A DNA stretch of 64,000 bases from Fibrivirga algicola (GTDB lineage Bacteria; Bacteroidota; Bacteroidia; Cytophagales; Spirosomataceae). Positions within the stretch are counted from its first letter, which is position 1; the number at the start of each line of letters is the position of its first letter. Of the stretch, positions 50,795 to 60,338 are shown piece by piece. The notes beneath the pieces were generated by a model. The model had not been told where the DNA came from. It worked only from the letters and a program-made list of their open reading frames with translations, and made no database searches. The translations under genes were made by a program, and so were the position numbers. The DNA is taken from positions 186,001 to 250,000 of the forward strand of contig NZ_WAEL01000008.1 of the NCBI RefSeq assembly GCF_011742925.1. Reading direction: 5' to 3'.

Positions 50795-51592
50795 TTACAA
50801 CAACTCGCGCGCAATCATGTAAGTTGCTACGGCCAGCACAAACCAGCCAAACCCTTTTCGAAGCACCTGGGCAGGTACGTACCGGGCAAGGTACATGCCC
50901 AGGAAGATACCAACAATGGATAAACCAGTAAAGGGTAACAGGAAATTCCAGTTGAGCGAGATGTGCTGCAAATCACCCAGAAAGCCAATAAACGAATTTA
51001 CGGCGATGATAAGCACTGAGGTAGCCACGGCTCGCTGGATGGGTAAACCTGCCAGCAGCACCAGCATCGGCACGATAAGAAAGCCGCCGCCTGCCCCAAT
51101 TATGCCGGTCAGTAGCCCAACGGCGAGACCATCGAGCGCGAGCGAACCGTAACGTGGTCGACCATCAGCGGCAATGCCCTCGCTGGGCCGTTTATCCCGA
51201 ATCATGGCGCGGGCAGCCAGGATCATTACGACGGCGAAAAAAAAGAGAATAGCGTCACTCCTGGGTACGTTAATGTCGCCCAAGCGTACCAGCGGATCGG
51301 GCAGGGCGGGCACCAGATAACGGCGACTCAGGTACACCGAAATAAACGAAGGCCCTGCAAATGCAATGGTCACACGTAGGTCGACCCGTTTTTTCCAGAT
51401 GTGGTTCAGCGAGCCGATCAGCGAGGTTGTTCCCACCACAAACAGTGAGTACGACGTAGCCAGCATGGTCGGGATACCGAAGATATAGACAAAGATGGGC
51501 ACGGTCAGAATGCTGCCTCCACCTCCGGCCAGACCTATCACCAGCCCAACCAGTACTGCCGCTGCGTAGCCAAAAAACTCATGTACCATCAT
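50795..51592 (-). CDS. TauE/SafE-family sulfite/anion exporter
   Basis: The 265-residue protein has about eight hydrophobic segments in two halves, each beginning with the family motif: GLVIGLAGGGGSILTVPIF near 16-34 and GLLTGIIGAGGGFLIVPML in the second half. TauE/SafE proteins export sulfite or organosulfonates. It starts the operon with the persulfide dioxygenase (91-bp spacing), which would make sulfite. A TAGTTTTG -7 box lies at 51600-51607 on the minus strand. Confidence 0.92.
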   Translation of the reverse strand: MMVHEFFGYAAAVLVGLVIGLAGGGGSILTVPIFVYIFGIPTMLATSYSLFVVGTTSLIGSLNHIWKKRVDLRVTIAFAGPSFISVYLSRRYLVPALPDPLVRLGDINVPRSDAILFFFAVVMILAARAMIRDKRPSEGIAADGRPRYGSLALDGLAVGLLTGIIGAGGGFLIVPMLVLLAGLPIQRAVATSVLIIAVNSFIGFLGDLQHISLNWNFLLPFTGLSIVGIFLGMYLARYVPAQVLRKGFGWFVLAVATYMIARELL

Positions 51593-51599
51593 TACAGTA

Positions 51600-51607
51600 C
51601 AAAACTA
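51600..51607 (-). promoter_or_regulatory. -7 box (TAGTTTTG) of the TauE/SafE-rhodanese operon
   Basis: Minus-strand TAGTTTTG matches TAnnTTTG 8-15 bp before the exporter ATG, so the leader would be nearly absent. No good -33 element is seen. Confidence 0.4.
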
Positions 51608-51654
51608 CGTAGTCGGGCAATTCGTTTTTGTGACGTTTATCACACAGGCTGTGC

Positions 51655-52362
51655 TTATCGAATGCCAAACCCTACCTGAATGTACCAGGTACCCGTGTTT
51701 TGGTTTGGGCCCCTGGGTAAACTGACGTTATTGGCCCAGTACCAATTCTGCCCATCGAGTGGCAGTAAGTAACCACCCGACAAAGCAAATCCCTGCCGCT
51801 TGAACTGGCCGGTAGCGGTGTTACGCAACCGAAACCAGACCCGCCCGCCGAAGACCACAGGGAAGGTGAGGTGGTTGAGGGAAACGCCGCGGGCGTTGCC
51901 AGACACGTAGCCGTTGAAACTGCCTACCTGGTTATCTTTCGACGCGTCGATTGTTGATGTCAGCACGCCCAATCCAATAAGTGGCCCAGCCACAATAGCT
52001 CCTTTATTAATTACATCCAGTTCAAGTGCCAACTGCGTGTTCACTGCGCTAATCGCTGTACGGTTGTTACCCGATATGTTTTCATTCGAGTGCATCATGG
52101 CCTGCAAACCTAATCTAACAGGCAACTTCCCCGTAAGTGGGCCGCATACCGCTATGCCAACTCCGTACCGTGTACTGGTTGGGTTGATACTATTGTAGCC
52201 GTTGTCGGTCAGCAGTTTATTTGTTGGCGAATAATCGGCTTTCACCACACCAGCAAATACATCGAAACCAACGCGAACGTTAGCGTCAAGATTCTGGCCT
52301 CTCAACGAATGACTATGACTTACGAATAGAATGATGCAGTAAAAAGGTAGATATAAACGCAT
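51655..52362 (-). CDS. outer-membrane beta-barrel protein of unknown function
   Basis: The 235-residue protein has a signal peptide (MRLYLPFYCIILFVSHSHSL, cleavage near RGQ). Barrel-like strands follow: VRVGFDVFAGVVKADYS, RYGVGIAVCGPLTGKLPVRL, FPVVFGGRVWFRL and a terminal strand TWYIQVGFGIR. No family is recognised. It sits downstream of the aldehyde dehydrogenase on the same strand with a 108-bp gap, and has no visible terminator of its own. Confidence 0.65.
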   Translation of the reverse strand: MRLYLPFYCIILFVSHSHSLRGQNLDANVRVGFDVFAGVVKADYSPTNKLLTDNGYNSINPTSTRYGVGIAVCGPLTGKLPVRLGLQAMMHSNENISGNNRTAISAVNTQLALELDVINKGAIVAGPLIGLGVLTSTIDASKDNQVGSFNGYVSGNARGVSLNHLTFPVVFGGRVWFRLRNTATGQFKRQGFALSGGYLLPLDGQNWYWANNVSLPRGPNQNTGTWYIQVGFGIR

Positions 52363-52470
52363 GCCTGCAGTGGAGTTGAATGCAATGATACAGCGGAATG
52401 GTGCCAGAATCAGGCTAGTTCAATTAAAAGTGCATTATACATATCTACGCACCGTCTAGCTTTCAGGCAG

Positions 52471-53826
52471 CTACGCGATATAAGTCGTTTTCGTGGCACA
52501 AAACTCACGAATTCCTGTTTCGCTCAGTTCGCGGCCATAGCCCGACTTCTTTACACCACCAATTGGCAGCCGGCTATCTGACCGTACTGCTGCATTTACG
52601 AATACACTCCCCACCCGCAACTGGCGCGCTAGGTACGTTGCCCGGTCGGTGTCGGCTGTCCATAGTGCCGCACTCAGACCGTAGCGCGAGTTATTGGCGT
52701 ATTTGATGGCTTCGTCGACGTCTCTAACGGTGGTGATTATAGCTATTGGTCCAAACGTTTCTTCAGCAAAAGCCACATTTTCGGGACGTACGTCGGTCAG
52801 TAATGTGGGCGTAAATGACGTTCCGTCGCTCTGCCCGCCAACCAGCGCATGCGCACCCTGCCTAAGCGCCTGCGTGAGTTGATGGCGTAAGGTGTCGGCC
52901 AGATCGAGACGGGCAATGGGGCCCATTTGCACCTCAGGATCGAGTGGATTTCCCTGTCTGATGGCCTGAATCAGCTCAGCCACGCGTTGGGTAAACGCAT
53001 CTGCCACCGGAGCTTCTACGAGCCAGCGTTTGGCAGCGATACACACCTGCCCCGCATTCCCCATCCGCGAGGTAACGGCAGCCTTGGCAGCGGCGTCCAG
53101 ATCTGCATCGGCCAGAACGATCAGCGGGTCGGAACCACCCAGTTCGAGCACACATTTCTTTACGTTTGCTCCCGCCAACGCGGCTACCGATGTACCCGCC
53201 CGTTCGCTCCCGGTTAAGGTGATCATCCCAATTCGGTCGTCGGCAATGATTGCCTTTAGCTCAGGTACATCGACTAACAGACAAGCCATTACACCTTCGG
53301 GGAAACCTGCTTCCCGAAAGGCCGCCTCAATGGCCAGCCCACAGCCAGGTACGTTTGGGGCGGGCTTAAGCAGGGTCACATTACCCGCCATCAGGGCGGG
53401 CACTGCATACCGGAATACCTGCCAGAACGGAAAATTCCAGGGCATGACCGCCAGCACAATACCAACGGGCTCGTAACTGACTCCGCTATACGCCGCTTCG
53501 GTTGCAATAGCAGTTGGCTGGAGCATAGCCTCGGCATGCTCGGCGTAATACTGGCATTGCCCCGCGCACTTCTCAATCTCGGCCCGCGACTCTGCTAAGG
53601 TTTTCCCCATCTCGTTGGTCATCAGCAAGGCCAGTTCCTCCTGCCTGTTGCGCAGCACGCCAGCCAGCCGGGTAAAGCATTCGGCCCGCGTAGCGAACGA
53701 CCGCATTGACCAATCGGCCGCTGCATGCTCGGCAATTTGTAAGCGGGCATCGATTTGAGCGGCCGAATGAGCTGGGTATTCAGCAAATTGTTCTGATGTG
53801 TACGGGTTGAGCGAAGTAAAGCGCAT
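52471..53826 (-). CDS. NAD(P)-dependent succinate-semialdehyde-type aldehyde dehydrogenase
   Basis: From the ATG at 53826 (MRFTSLNPYTSEQFAEYPAH) the protein is 451 residues, typical of the short SSADH/GabD-like subgroup. It shows VMPWNFPFWQVFRYAVPALM, the GSERAG cofactor loop, VLELGGSDPLIVL with the catalytic Glu, and GNAGQVCIAAKRW with the catalytic Cys. It oxidises an aldehyde, probably succinate semialdehyde, to the acid. It lies downstream of the amino-acid permease but a terminator separates the two, so a metabolic link is only suggested. Confidence 0.9.
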   Translation of the reverse strand: MRFTSLNPYTSEQFAEYPAHSAAQIDARLQIAEHAAADWSMRSFATRAECFTRLAGVLRNRQEELALLMTNEMGKTLAESRAEIEKCAGQCQYYAEHAEAMLQPTAIATEAAYSGVSYEPVGIVLAVMPWNFPFWQVFRYAVPALMAGNVTLLKPAPNVPGCGLAIEAAFREAGFPEGVMACLLVDVPELKAIIADDRIGMITLTGSERAGTSVAALAGANVKKCVLELGGSDPLIVLADADLDAAAKAAVTSRMGNAGQVCIAAKRWLVEAPVADAFTQRVAELIQAIRQGNPLDPEVQMGPIARLDLADTLRHQLTQALRQGAHALVGGQSDGTSFTPTLLTDVRPENVAFAEETFGPIAIITTVRDVDEAIKYANNSRYGLSAALWTADTDRATYLARQLRVGSVFVNAAVRSDSRLPIGGVKKSGYGRELSETGIREFCATKTTYIA

Positions 53827-53865
53827 AGCAAATACGATTAAGTTGACTCTATAACAGCTGGAAAA

Positions 53866-53909
53866 CAAAAAAGGCGCAGATCGGCAGCTATTGCTCCAAA
53901 TCTGCGCCT
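53866..53909 (-). terminator. terminator after the amino-acid permease gene
   Basis: Stem AGGCGCAGAT/ATCTGCGCCT with an 18-nt loop; on the minus strand it is followed by TTTTTTG and comes 19 bp after the permease stop. Confidence 0.85.
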
Positions 53910-53927
53910 CAACTAAAGCGAGTGTAC

Positions 53928-55430
53928 TTACAGCTTGTTCAGATTACTGTTTGGCCGACCATACAGGAAGTAAACGCCCAGACCAAGAATCAACCAGCCA
54001 AAAGCCAGCAGTTGAGCCAGTTCGCTCAGATTAATGATCAGGTAGAAGTTCGTCAGAATACCCAGCGGAGCAATTACATTCAGGAAGGGAGCACGGAAGC
54101 TACGCTCACGACCTGGATCGCTACGACGCAATAGCCAAACAGCCAGACACACCATAGCAAAGGCAAACAGCGTACCGAACGAACACATATCGCCCAGGAT
54201 GCTAATGGGCGTAAAGGCCGCTACCAGAGATACGACAAGCCCAACAAGGATTGTGCTTTTGAATGGCGTCTTCAGCGTTGGGTGGATGCTACGGAAGAAA
54301 TTGGGCAGCAGGCCGTCTTTCGCCATGCCAAGGAAGATCCGGGTTTGACCCAGCATCATTACCAGCATCACCGAGATCAGACCGGCCGTTGCGGCGGCAG
54401 TGATGATGAACACCGCCCAAGGCTGCCCAGCACTGTCAAATGCAGCGGCTACGGGTGCTTTGAGGGCATCGCCGACAATGTCTTTGTAGTTGATCATACC
54501 CGTCAGAACGAGCGACACAGCGATGTACAGAATGGTGCAAACCAGCAGCGACGTAACGATAGCAAACGGAATGTCTTTGCGTGGGTTGATGGCCTCACCA
54601 GCTTGCGTTGACACGGCATCGAAACCGATATAGGCAAAGAAGATAGCCGATGCCCCTGAGATGATACCACCCCAGCCATAGGCTTCGTGCGGGGCACCGG
54701 TTTCACCAGGAATTATTTCCGGTGCTGGGATAAACGGAATCCAGTTGGCCGATTGAACGTAGAACGCACCAACGATGATCACGAACAGCACAGCGGCTAC
54801 TTTCATGATTACGATCACGTTGTTGGCACCGGCAGCTTCTTTGATACCCCGTACCAATACGGCAGTTACAACCCAGACGATCAGAAAAGCGGGTAGGTTA
54901 ACCGAGAAACCGGGATCGGCCAGGCCATTATCAACGGCATATTTAGCCGCCGAAACAGGGTCGTTCCGCAACCAGAAGGGTATATCGATCCCGAATAGGT
55001 GAAGCAGCTTATTGAAATAACCCGACCAGCTTACGGCCACAGTCATGGCACCCATGGCGTATTCGAGGATAAGCCCCCAGCCGATAACCCAGGCAAAGAG
55101 TTCACCCATGGTACCGTAGGCATAGGCGTAAGCCGATCCTTCAACAGGCAGCATGGCGGCAAATTCGGCATAGCAAAGGGCAGCAAAAATACAGCCGATC
55201 CCCGCCACAACGAATGACAGCGCCAGCGCCGGACCAGCATGGTAATGCGCGGCTGTACCTGTCAATACGAAGATACCACCTCCAATAATTGCCCCAATGC
55301 CAATAGCGGTCAGGCTCCACTTACCCAATACGCGCTTCAGCTCACTCTTCTGAATGTCTTGCTCGTAAAGGTACATTGGCTTCTTGCGCCACACACTGGT
55401 TGTATCAGCCGGTTTGAGTTTTGCTTCCAT
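53928..55430 (-). CDS. APC-superfamily amino-acid permease
   Basis: The 500-residue protein has about twelve hydrophobic segments. The first holds the APC signature GIGAIIGGGIFVLTGTAAHY; further landmarks are FAALCYAEFAAMLPVEGSAY and IFFAYIGFDAVSTQAGEAIN. This is the cationic amino-acid transporter (CAT/YfnA-like) branch. It imports amino acids with protons. It is monocistronic, ended by the terminator at 53866-53909. The exact substrate is unknown. Confidence 0.92.
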   Translation of the reverse strand: MEAKLKPADTTSVWRKKPMYLYEQDIQKSELKRVLGKWSLTAIGIGAIIGGGIFVLTGTAAHYHAGPALALSFVVAGIGCIFAALCYAEFAAMLPVEGSAYAYAYGTMGELFAWVIGWGLILEYAMGAMTVAVSWSGYFNKLLHLFGIDIPFWLRNDPVSAAKYAVDNGLADPGFSVNLPAFLIVWVVTAVLVRGIKEAAGANNVIVIMKVAAVLFVIIVGAFYVQSANWIPFIPAPEIIPGETGAPHEAYGWGGIISGASAIFFAYIGFDAVSTQAGEAINPRKDIPFAIVTSLLVCTILYIAVSLVLTGMINYKDIVGDALKAPVAAAFDSAGQPWAVFIITAAATAGLISVMLVMMLGQTRIFLGMAKDGLLPNFFRSIHPTLKTPFKSTILVGLVVSLVAAFTPISILGDMCSFGTLFAFAMVCLAVWLLRRSDPGRERSFRAPFLNVIAPLGILTNFYLIINLSELAQLLAFGWLILGLGVYFLYGRPNSNLNKL

Positions 55431-55523
55431 GAAGGAAAATAAAGTTTGGTGATTTAAGCTTTCTGTGAAGTATTAATTGGCAATTCTAGCTGAAAGATAC
55501 CGATTTTACGCATAGCTATGTGT

Positions 55524-55560
55524 AAAAAAGCCGAATGAGGTCTGTCCTCATTCGGCTTTT
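55524..55560 (-). terminator. terminator of the secDF gene
   Basis: Arms AAAAGCCGAATGAGG and CCTCATTCGGCTTTT around TCTGT; the minus strand carries the longer T6 run. Confidence 0.9.
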
Positions 55561-55575
55561 CAAGTACGAATCAGC

Positions 55576-58500
55576 TTATTTCTGTGAAGGCTTGATCAGT
55601 GGCGTCTTCACTTTCTTCTCTTTAGCCGCGGCAGTTTGCGAAAACTCTTCAGGTGTCTCGGCTTCCTTGTCGGTAAAATCAGCAGGGATCGCGCTGTAAC
55701 CTGTCTTGGGCGCCAATGAGGTAGCTGGCTTGTCAGCGTCGAGCGTGTCTTTGCTCAGCGTGTCAACCACGATAGGCGTTGCTACGAACAGCGATGAGTA
55801 CGTACCCACGATAACACCGATCAGCATGGCGAATGAGAAGCCACGAATGGTAGCGCCACCAAAGATGAACAGTACCAGCAGTACCAGCATCGTCGACAGA
55901 CCCGTTACCGCCGTGCGGCTCAGGGTGCTATTCAGGGCGTTGTTGATAATCGTAGCGATGTCTTCTTTCTTACCCTTGTTTTCGGCCAGGTACTCGCGAA
56001 CCCGGTCAAATACAACCACGGTATCGTTCATCGAGTAGCCCATGATCGTTAGCAGGGCTCCTACAAACGCCTGGTCAATGTCCAGCGAGAACGGAAGCAA
56101 CCCATTACCGATCGAGAAGATAGCGAGGATGATCAGCACGTCGTGGAACAAGGCCACAACTGCACCGTACCCAAAGGCAAGCCGCTTAAACCGGATCAGG
56201 ATATAGCCGAATACGACGGCAACTGCCAGCAGGATCGACCAGATGGCCGAATAGATCAAGTCTTTGGCAATCGTTGGACCTACTTTCTGCGAGCTTTCGA
56301 TATTGGCCTTGTTTCCATTGATGCTCGACAATCCCTTCAATACCGCTTCCGAGACTTGCTTATCCGCATCAGGAGCTGTGTTGTCTATGTCGTAGCTGGT
56401 TGTCATTTTCACCTGATCGGTGCTAATGCCATTGCCACCGTAGGTTTTCACCTCAGGCTCAATTCCACCCAATGCCGGAGTCACTGCAGCACGCACCTCA
56501 TCGGTGGTGATCGACTTTTCAAATTTGATCACGTACGAACGTCCACCTTTGAAATCGACACCCAGACCGAAGCCTTTGAACAGTACCGAAACAATACCTA
56601 AAGCAATGATCGTCGACGAGATAATGTAATAGGTACGGCGGTGCGAAACGAAGTCGAAGTCAGATCCTTTGAACAGGTTCTTCGACCAGGGCGACGAGAA
56701 GCTCAGCGTGTTGCCCCGGCTTACATACCACTCGATCATCAAACGCGTGATGAGCAAGGCCGCAAACAGCGAAGTTAGAATACCGATGATCAGCGTTGTA
56801 GCAAAACCTTTGATCAGACCTGTACCAAACAGGAACAGGATGATACCCGTCAGGAAAGTCGTTACATTCGAGTCAAGGATTGACGACAGCGCGTTTTTAA
56901 AACCATCGGAAATGGCTTGCCGGAGTGTTTTGCCCAGTTCGAGTTCTTCTTTGATCCGCTCGTAGATCAGTACGTTCGCATCCACCGCCATACCGATTGT
57001 CAGTACGATACCGGCAATACCAGGCATGGTCAGTACGGTACCAGGCACGGCAGCCATTACACCCATCAGGAAGAACAGGTTAACGAACAAGGTAATATCG
57101 GCGATCAGACCGGCGCGGCTGTAATACATGGCCACGAAGATTAGTACGATCAGCAGACCAACCAGCGAGGAAATGATACCAGCCTGAATAGCCTGTGAGC
57201 CCAGCGTAGCACCTACAATGTTCTCTTCAACAATATTGGCAGGCGCATCCAGCTTACCAGCTTTCAGCACGTTCGACATATCCTTGGTTTCTTCAACGGT
57301 GAAGTTACCTGTGATGCTTGAGCTACCGTTTGGAATTTCGTTCTGTACGTTCGGTGCTGTGTATACCAGCCCATCAAGCAAGATCGCTACCGGACGGTTT
57401 ACGTTAGCAGCCGTCAGGGCACGCCATTTTTTGGCACCTTCAGCGTTCATACGCATTGTTACCTCGGGCCGTCCACGCTCATCATAGTCGTTACCAGCGT
57501 CTGAAATAACGCCACCTTCCATGGGTGCTTTGCCACCTGGCTTCTTCACGAAATAGAGTGGCAGCAACTCCCGACGTGGCGTACCTCCCTGCGCAGGGAT
57601 TTCGGTCGCTTTACGGTCCCAGGCAAATACCATATCATTTGGGAATACAGCACGTACTTCTGGATCATTGAAGATTGCGTTGGCACGCGCGGTATCTTTC
57701 AGATCAACTGCCAGTTGGTCCTGCGAGATAGGGATGAACAGGTTGGTCAGGGCCGCCTGCGTCTGGGCTGAATCGGCCTGTGATTTAGCCGTATCGGCCG
57801 TAGCTACTTTCTTGGCACCACCCAGCTGAGCAGCCAGATCACCTGTGCTGGCTGTTCCCGATACGGTAGCCGTTGGCTTTGCTTTGGCAGCCGCCAGTTT
57901 GCGTTCTGCTTCGGCTTTGGCCAGGTACGTACCCAGCGCCTCAAGGCCCGGTGAAATCTCGTTGAGTTTATACACTTCGGTGAACTCCAGTTTGGCCGCT
58001 CCTGTCAGCAGGCGACGTACCCGATCTGGATTATCAACACCAGGCAGCTCGATCAGAATGCGACCGCTACCGGGCAGGCGTTGTACGTTCGGGTTTGTTA
58101 CCCCGAACTTGTCAACCCGTGCCTGGATAACCCGGAATGACCGGTCGATAGCACCACTCACTTCTTCGTTCAGGAACCGCTTTACTTCGGCGTCTGACGT
58201 CTGGTAGTTGATGCGGGCACGGTTGGCACTCGTGGCAAAGATGCTGGCGAGTTTAGCACCAGGCACCACTTCTTTGTAGTTGTTAACAAACAGATCAACG
58301 AAGCTCGACTGGCTTGTCTGCTGATCTTTGGTAGCCCGCTTAATGGCTTCGTTGAACTGTGGGTCACGAGTGTTACCGGCCAAACCGCGCAGCACTTCGC
58401 CGGGCGACACTTCCAGCACCACGTGCATACCACCCTGTAGGTCAAGGCCAAGACCAAGTTCACGTTCGGTCACTTCCTGGAGCGTGTTGCCCAGGTATAC

Positions 58501-58686
58501 TGGCTGCTTCCAGAGTGAATCGATATAACGCTGTTTTGCTTTAATATCCAGTTGCCCTTTGGCATTGGTAGCATATCGTTCTGCGTCTTTTTTGATGTTA
58601 CGCGAAACGAAGGTAAACGACAGGTAATAGAGGCAAAGCACTGCTATAATACCTGTCAGAACCAAAACGACGGTTCTGTTTTGCAT
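55576..58686 (-). CDS. secDF: fused protein translocase subunit SecDF
   Basis: The 1036-residue protein joins SecD (about 1-630) and SecF (about 680-990). The SecD part has GLGLDLQGGMHVVLEVSP, the periplasmic P1 domain and membrane region AGIAGIVLTIGMAVDANVLI. The SecF part has FKGFGLGVDFKGGRSYVIKF and GYSMNDTVVVFDRVREYL. SecDF uses the proton gradient to help export through SecYEG; the conserved Asp/Arg in the membrane segments are present. The SecD periplasmic part has an Ala/Lys/Thr-rich insert (about 270-330) that looks like a flexible lineage-specific linker. A 123-codon gene lies upstream. Confidence 0.97.
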   Translation of the reverse strand: MQNRTVVLVLTGIIAVLCLYYLSFTFVSRNIKKDAERYATNAKGQLDIKAKQRYIDSLWKQPVYLGNTLQEVTERELGLGLDLQGGMHVVLEVSPGEVLRGLAGNTRDPQFNEAIKRATKDQQTSQSSFVDLFVNNYKEVVPGAKLASIFATSANRARINYQTSDAEVKRFLNEEVSGAIDRSFRVIQARVDKFGVTNPNVQRLPGSGRILIELPGVDNPDRVRRLLTGAAKLEFTEVYKLNEISPGLEALGTYLAKAEAERKLAAAKAKPTATVSGTASTGDLAAQLGGAKKVATADTAKSQADSAQTQAALTNLFIPISQDQLAVDLKDTARANAIFNDPEVRAVFPNDMVFAWDRKATEIPAQGGTPRRELLPLYFVKKPGGKAPMEGGVISDAGNDYDERGRPEVTMRMNAEGAKKWRALTAANVNRPVAILLDGLVYTAPNVQNEIPNGSSSITGNFTVEETKDMSNVLKAGKLDAPANIVEENIVGATLGSQAIQAGIISSLVGLLIVLIFVAMYYSRAGLIADITLFVNLFFLMGVMAAVPGTVLTMPGIAGIVLTIGMAVDANVLIYERIKEELELGKTLRQAISDGFKNALSSILDSNVTTFLTGIILFLFGTGLIKGFATTLIIGILTSLFAALLITRLMIEWYVSRGNTLSFSSPWSKNLFKGSDFDFVSHRRTYYIISSTIIALGIVSVLFKGFGLGVDFKGGRSYVIKFEKSITTDEVRAAVTPALGGIEPEVKTYGGNGISTDQVKMTTSYDIDNTAPDADKQVSEAVLKGLSSINGNKANIESSQKVGPTIAKDLIYSAIWSILLAVAVVFGYILIRFKRLAFGYGAVVALFHDVLIILAIFSIGNGLLPFSLDIDQAFVGALLTIMGYSMNDTVVVFDRVREYLAENKGKKEDIATIINNALNSTLSRTAVTGLSTMLVLLVLFIFGGATIRGFSFAMLIGVIVGTYSSLFVATPIVVDTLSKDTLDADKPATSLAPKTGYSAIPADFTDKEAETPEEFSQTAAAKEKKVKTPLIKPSQK

Positions 58687-58727
58687 GATGTTACGAATTG
58701 GAATTTGGATGGAAAAGAATAAAAAAT

Positions 58728-58829
58728 GGGTTTGACGTTTGGGATTTGAGGTTTGAGATTGCTTTGCTAATCAGAGAAATGGTTGATCAGCAGCGCAACG
58801 TCAAACAGCAAAATACAAACAGCAAACCC
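58728..58829. repeat. heptad inverted-repeat element upstream of secDF
   Basis: Arms 58728-58768 and 58789-58829 are exactly 41 nt each around a 20-nt loop. The left arm is GTTTGAC GTTTGGG ATTTGAG GTTTGAG ATTGC after GG. About 27 of 41 positions pair. It lies between secDF and the small protein gene upstream. Confidence 0.82.
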
Positions 58830-58831
58830 AA

Positions 58832-59203
58832 TTAAGGTGCATTCGGCGCAATGAGGTGCCCGAAGACCTGTCGCAAGTACGACGAATAATAGTGAGGAAC
58901 ATCAAACACCCGACGCAGCAGGGGCCGGTCGAGGGTGAGGAGCCGAATCTGGTCGGCAAAGAGCAGGTACGTTACCTGCGAAAAATCGAAGGACAGCGCC
59001 GGAGCGACCACCGCTTCATTGAGGGCGGCCTTAACAATGGTCTCCTCCTTCTGATCGCCCGCTTTCTGAGCTTTCTTTGCCGTTGTAGCTGCTTTCACCG
59101 GTTGCCCAACGGCACGCAGCGACGGGCCAATTCCGCTATGAAGCAGAAGTAGCAACCCGGCAAGTGAGAGGGTTAAGAAACGATGTAACAGGCGATTCGG
59201 CAT
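58832..59203 (-). CDS. small secreted or membrane-anchored protein upstream of secDF
   Basis: From the ATG at 59203 the protein is 123 residues with an N-terminal hydrophobic segment (MPNRLLHRFLTLSLAGLLLL). A Lys/Ala-rich stretch (KAATTAKKAQKAGDQKEE) and a C-terminal part with FDFSQVTYLLFADQIRLL and DVPHYYSSYLRQVFG follow. I do not recognise a family. It is probably co-transcribed with secDF across the heptad inverted repeat. A role in secretion is only suggested by position. Confidence 0.6.
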   Translation of the reverse strand: MPNRLLHRFLTLSLAGLLLLLHSGIGPSLRAVGQPVKAATTAKKAQKAGDQKEETIVKAALNEAVVAPALSFDFSQVTYLLFADQIRLLTLDRPLLRRVFDVPHYYSSYLRQVFGHLIAPNAP

Positions 59204-59415
59204 GTGAATTAACAACGCGGACTACAAATTTGGCACCAATTTTTACTTTAAGCAAGAGAAAGTTGGGGCATTCTTCGCAAAACCCATTTTTGTACAAATA
59301 GGTCAGCTCCCTTTGGGTAGCTGATCTCCACCTAACGAGGGCCGGTCAGGCAGAAATCAGGGTATACAGGCCCATTTACTACACCGTTTGCATGCGTTGT
59401 ACCGACCTTTGTACT

Positions 59416-60288
59416 ATGGATCACGCAAAAATAATCGCTCTACTCTATAACGAACTTACCGCATGGGCGCGCTACGGCGTTCGGCTTATACCCCGATTTG
59501 CTCTGGCCGTACTCATTCTAACGTCAGCCATCATGGTGTCTCGCTGGGTGAGTCGCTGGGTGTGTGCCGGCCTGACGAGGATCAGCAACAATCAATCGCT
59601 GGTGGCGCTGTCGGGTTCGGTGGCGCGGGTCGTTGTGATGGCCATGGGCGTCTTCATCGCGCTGGGCGTGTTGGGGCTCGAAAAAACGGTTACGTCGCTG
59701 TTAGCTGGTGCAGGGGTACTTGCCCTGGCAGTTGGTTTTGCCTTTCAGGACCTTACAACCAACTTTATCTCGGGCACTATGATTGCACTGGCGCGACCTA
59801 TTCAGGTTGGCGACACTATTGAAACAAACGGTTTTACCGGGAAGGTACTCAACGTCAGAATCCGGTCGGTTTTACTTGATAACGGCCAGGGACAAACGGT
59901 GGAAATTCCCAGCAAGGATGTTTTCCAGAAACCAATCATCAATCATTCGCGCAACGGGCTACGACGTATTGAGGTAGTTGCTGGCGTATCGTACCTAGAC
60001 GATTTAGAAGTGGCCAAGCGCGTGGCACAAGAAGCCGTGCAAGCGTTACCGTTTGTAGCCAATGGTCGATCTGTAGACCTCAACTACCGGGGATTTACGG
60101 TCGAAAACATTCAGTTTGCCCTCTGGTTCTGGATCGATCCGTCGACAACAAATGCAGCAGCGGCGCAGAGTGAAGCCATCATTGCCATTCACAACGCTTT
60201 TAACCAGCATCAAATTCTCATCGTATTTGCTGGCCATACCTTCGACCTAAAGCAAAAACTGTTTGGTGAAACAGCTAAACCGGACTAA
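59416..60288 (+). CDS. MscS-family mechanosensitive ion channel
   Basis: From the ATG at 59416 the protein is 290 residues; an ATG at 59392 adds eight. Three hydrophobic segments precede the MscS pore helix VTSLLAGAGVLALAVGFAFQ, followed by DLTTNFISGTMIALARPIQV and the beta domain QVGDTIETNGFTGKV. Length equals E. coli MscS (286). It opens under membrane tension to release solutes. It is monocistronic and converges on maf. Confidence 0.94.
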   Translation: MDHAKIIALLYNELTAWARYGVRLIPRFALAVLILTSAIMVSRWVSRWVCAGLTRISNNQSLVALSGSVARVVVMAMGVFIALGVLGLEKTVTSLLAGAGVLALAVGFAFQDLTTNFISGTMIALARPIQVGDTIETNGFTGKVLNVRIRSVLLDNGQGQTVEIPSKDVFQKPIINHSRNGLRRIEVVAGVSYLDDLEVAKRVAQEAVQALPFVANGRSVDLNYRGFTVENIQFALWFWIDPSTTNAAAAQSEAIIAIHNAFNQHQILIVFAGHTFDLKQKLFGETAKPD

Positions 60289-60338
60289 ATCAGTGTAGGT
60301 ACGTTCCGTTGCGGGGAGAGTTCAGTCTGGGTAGCTAC

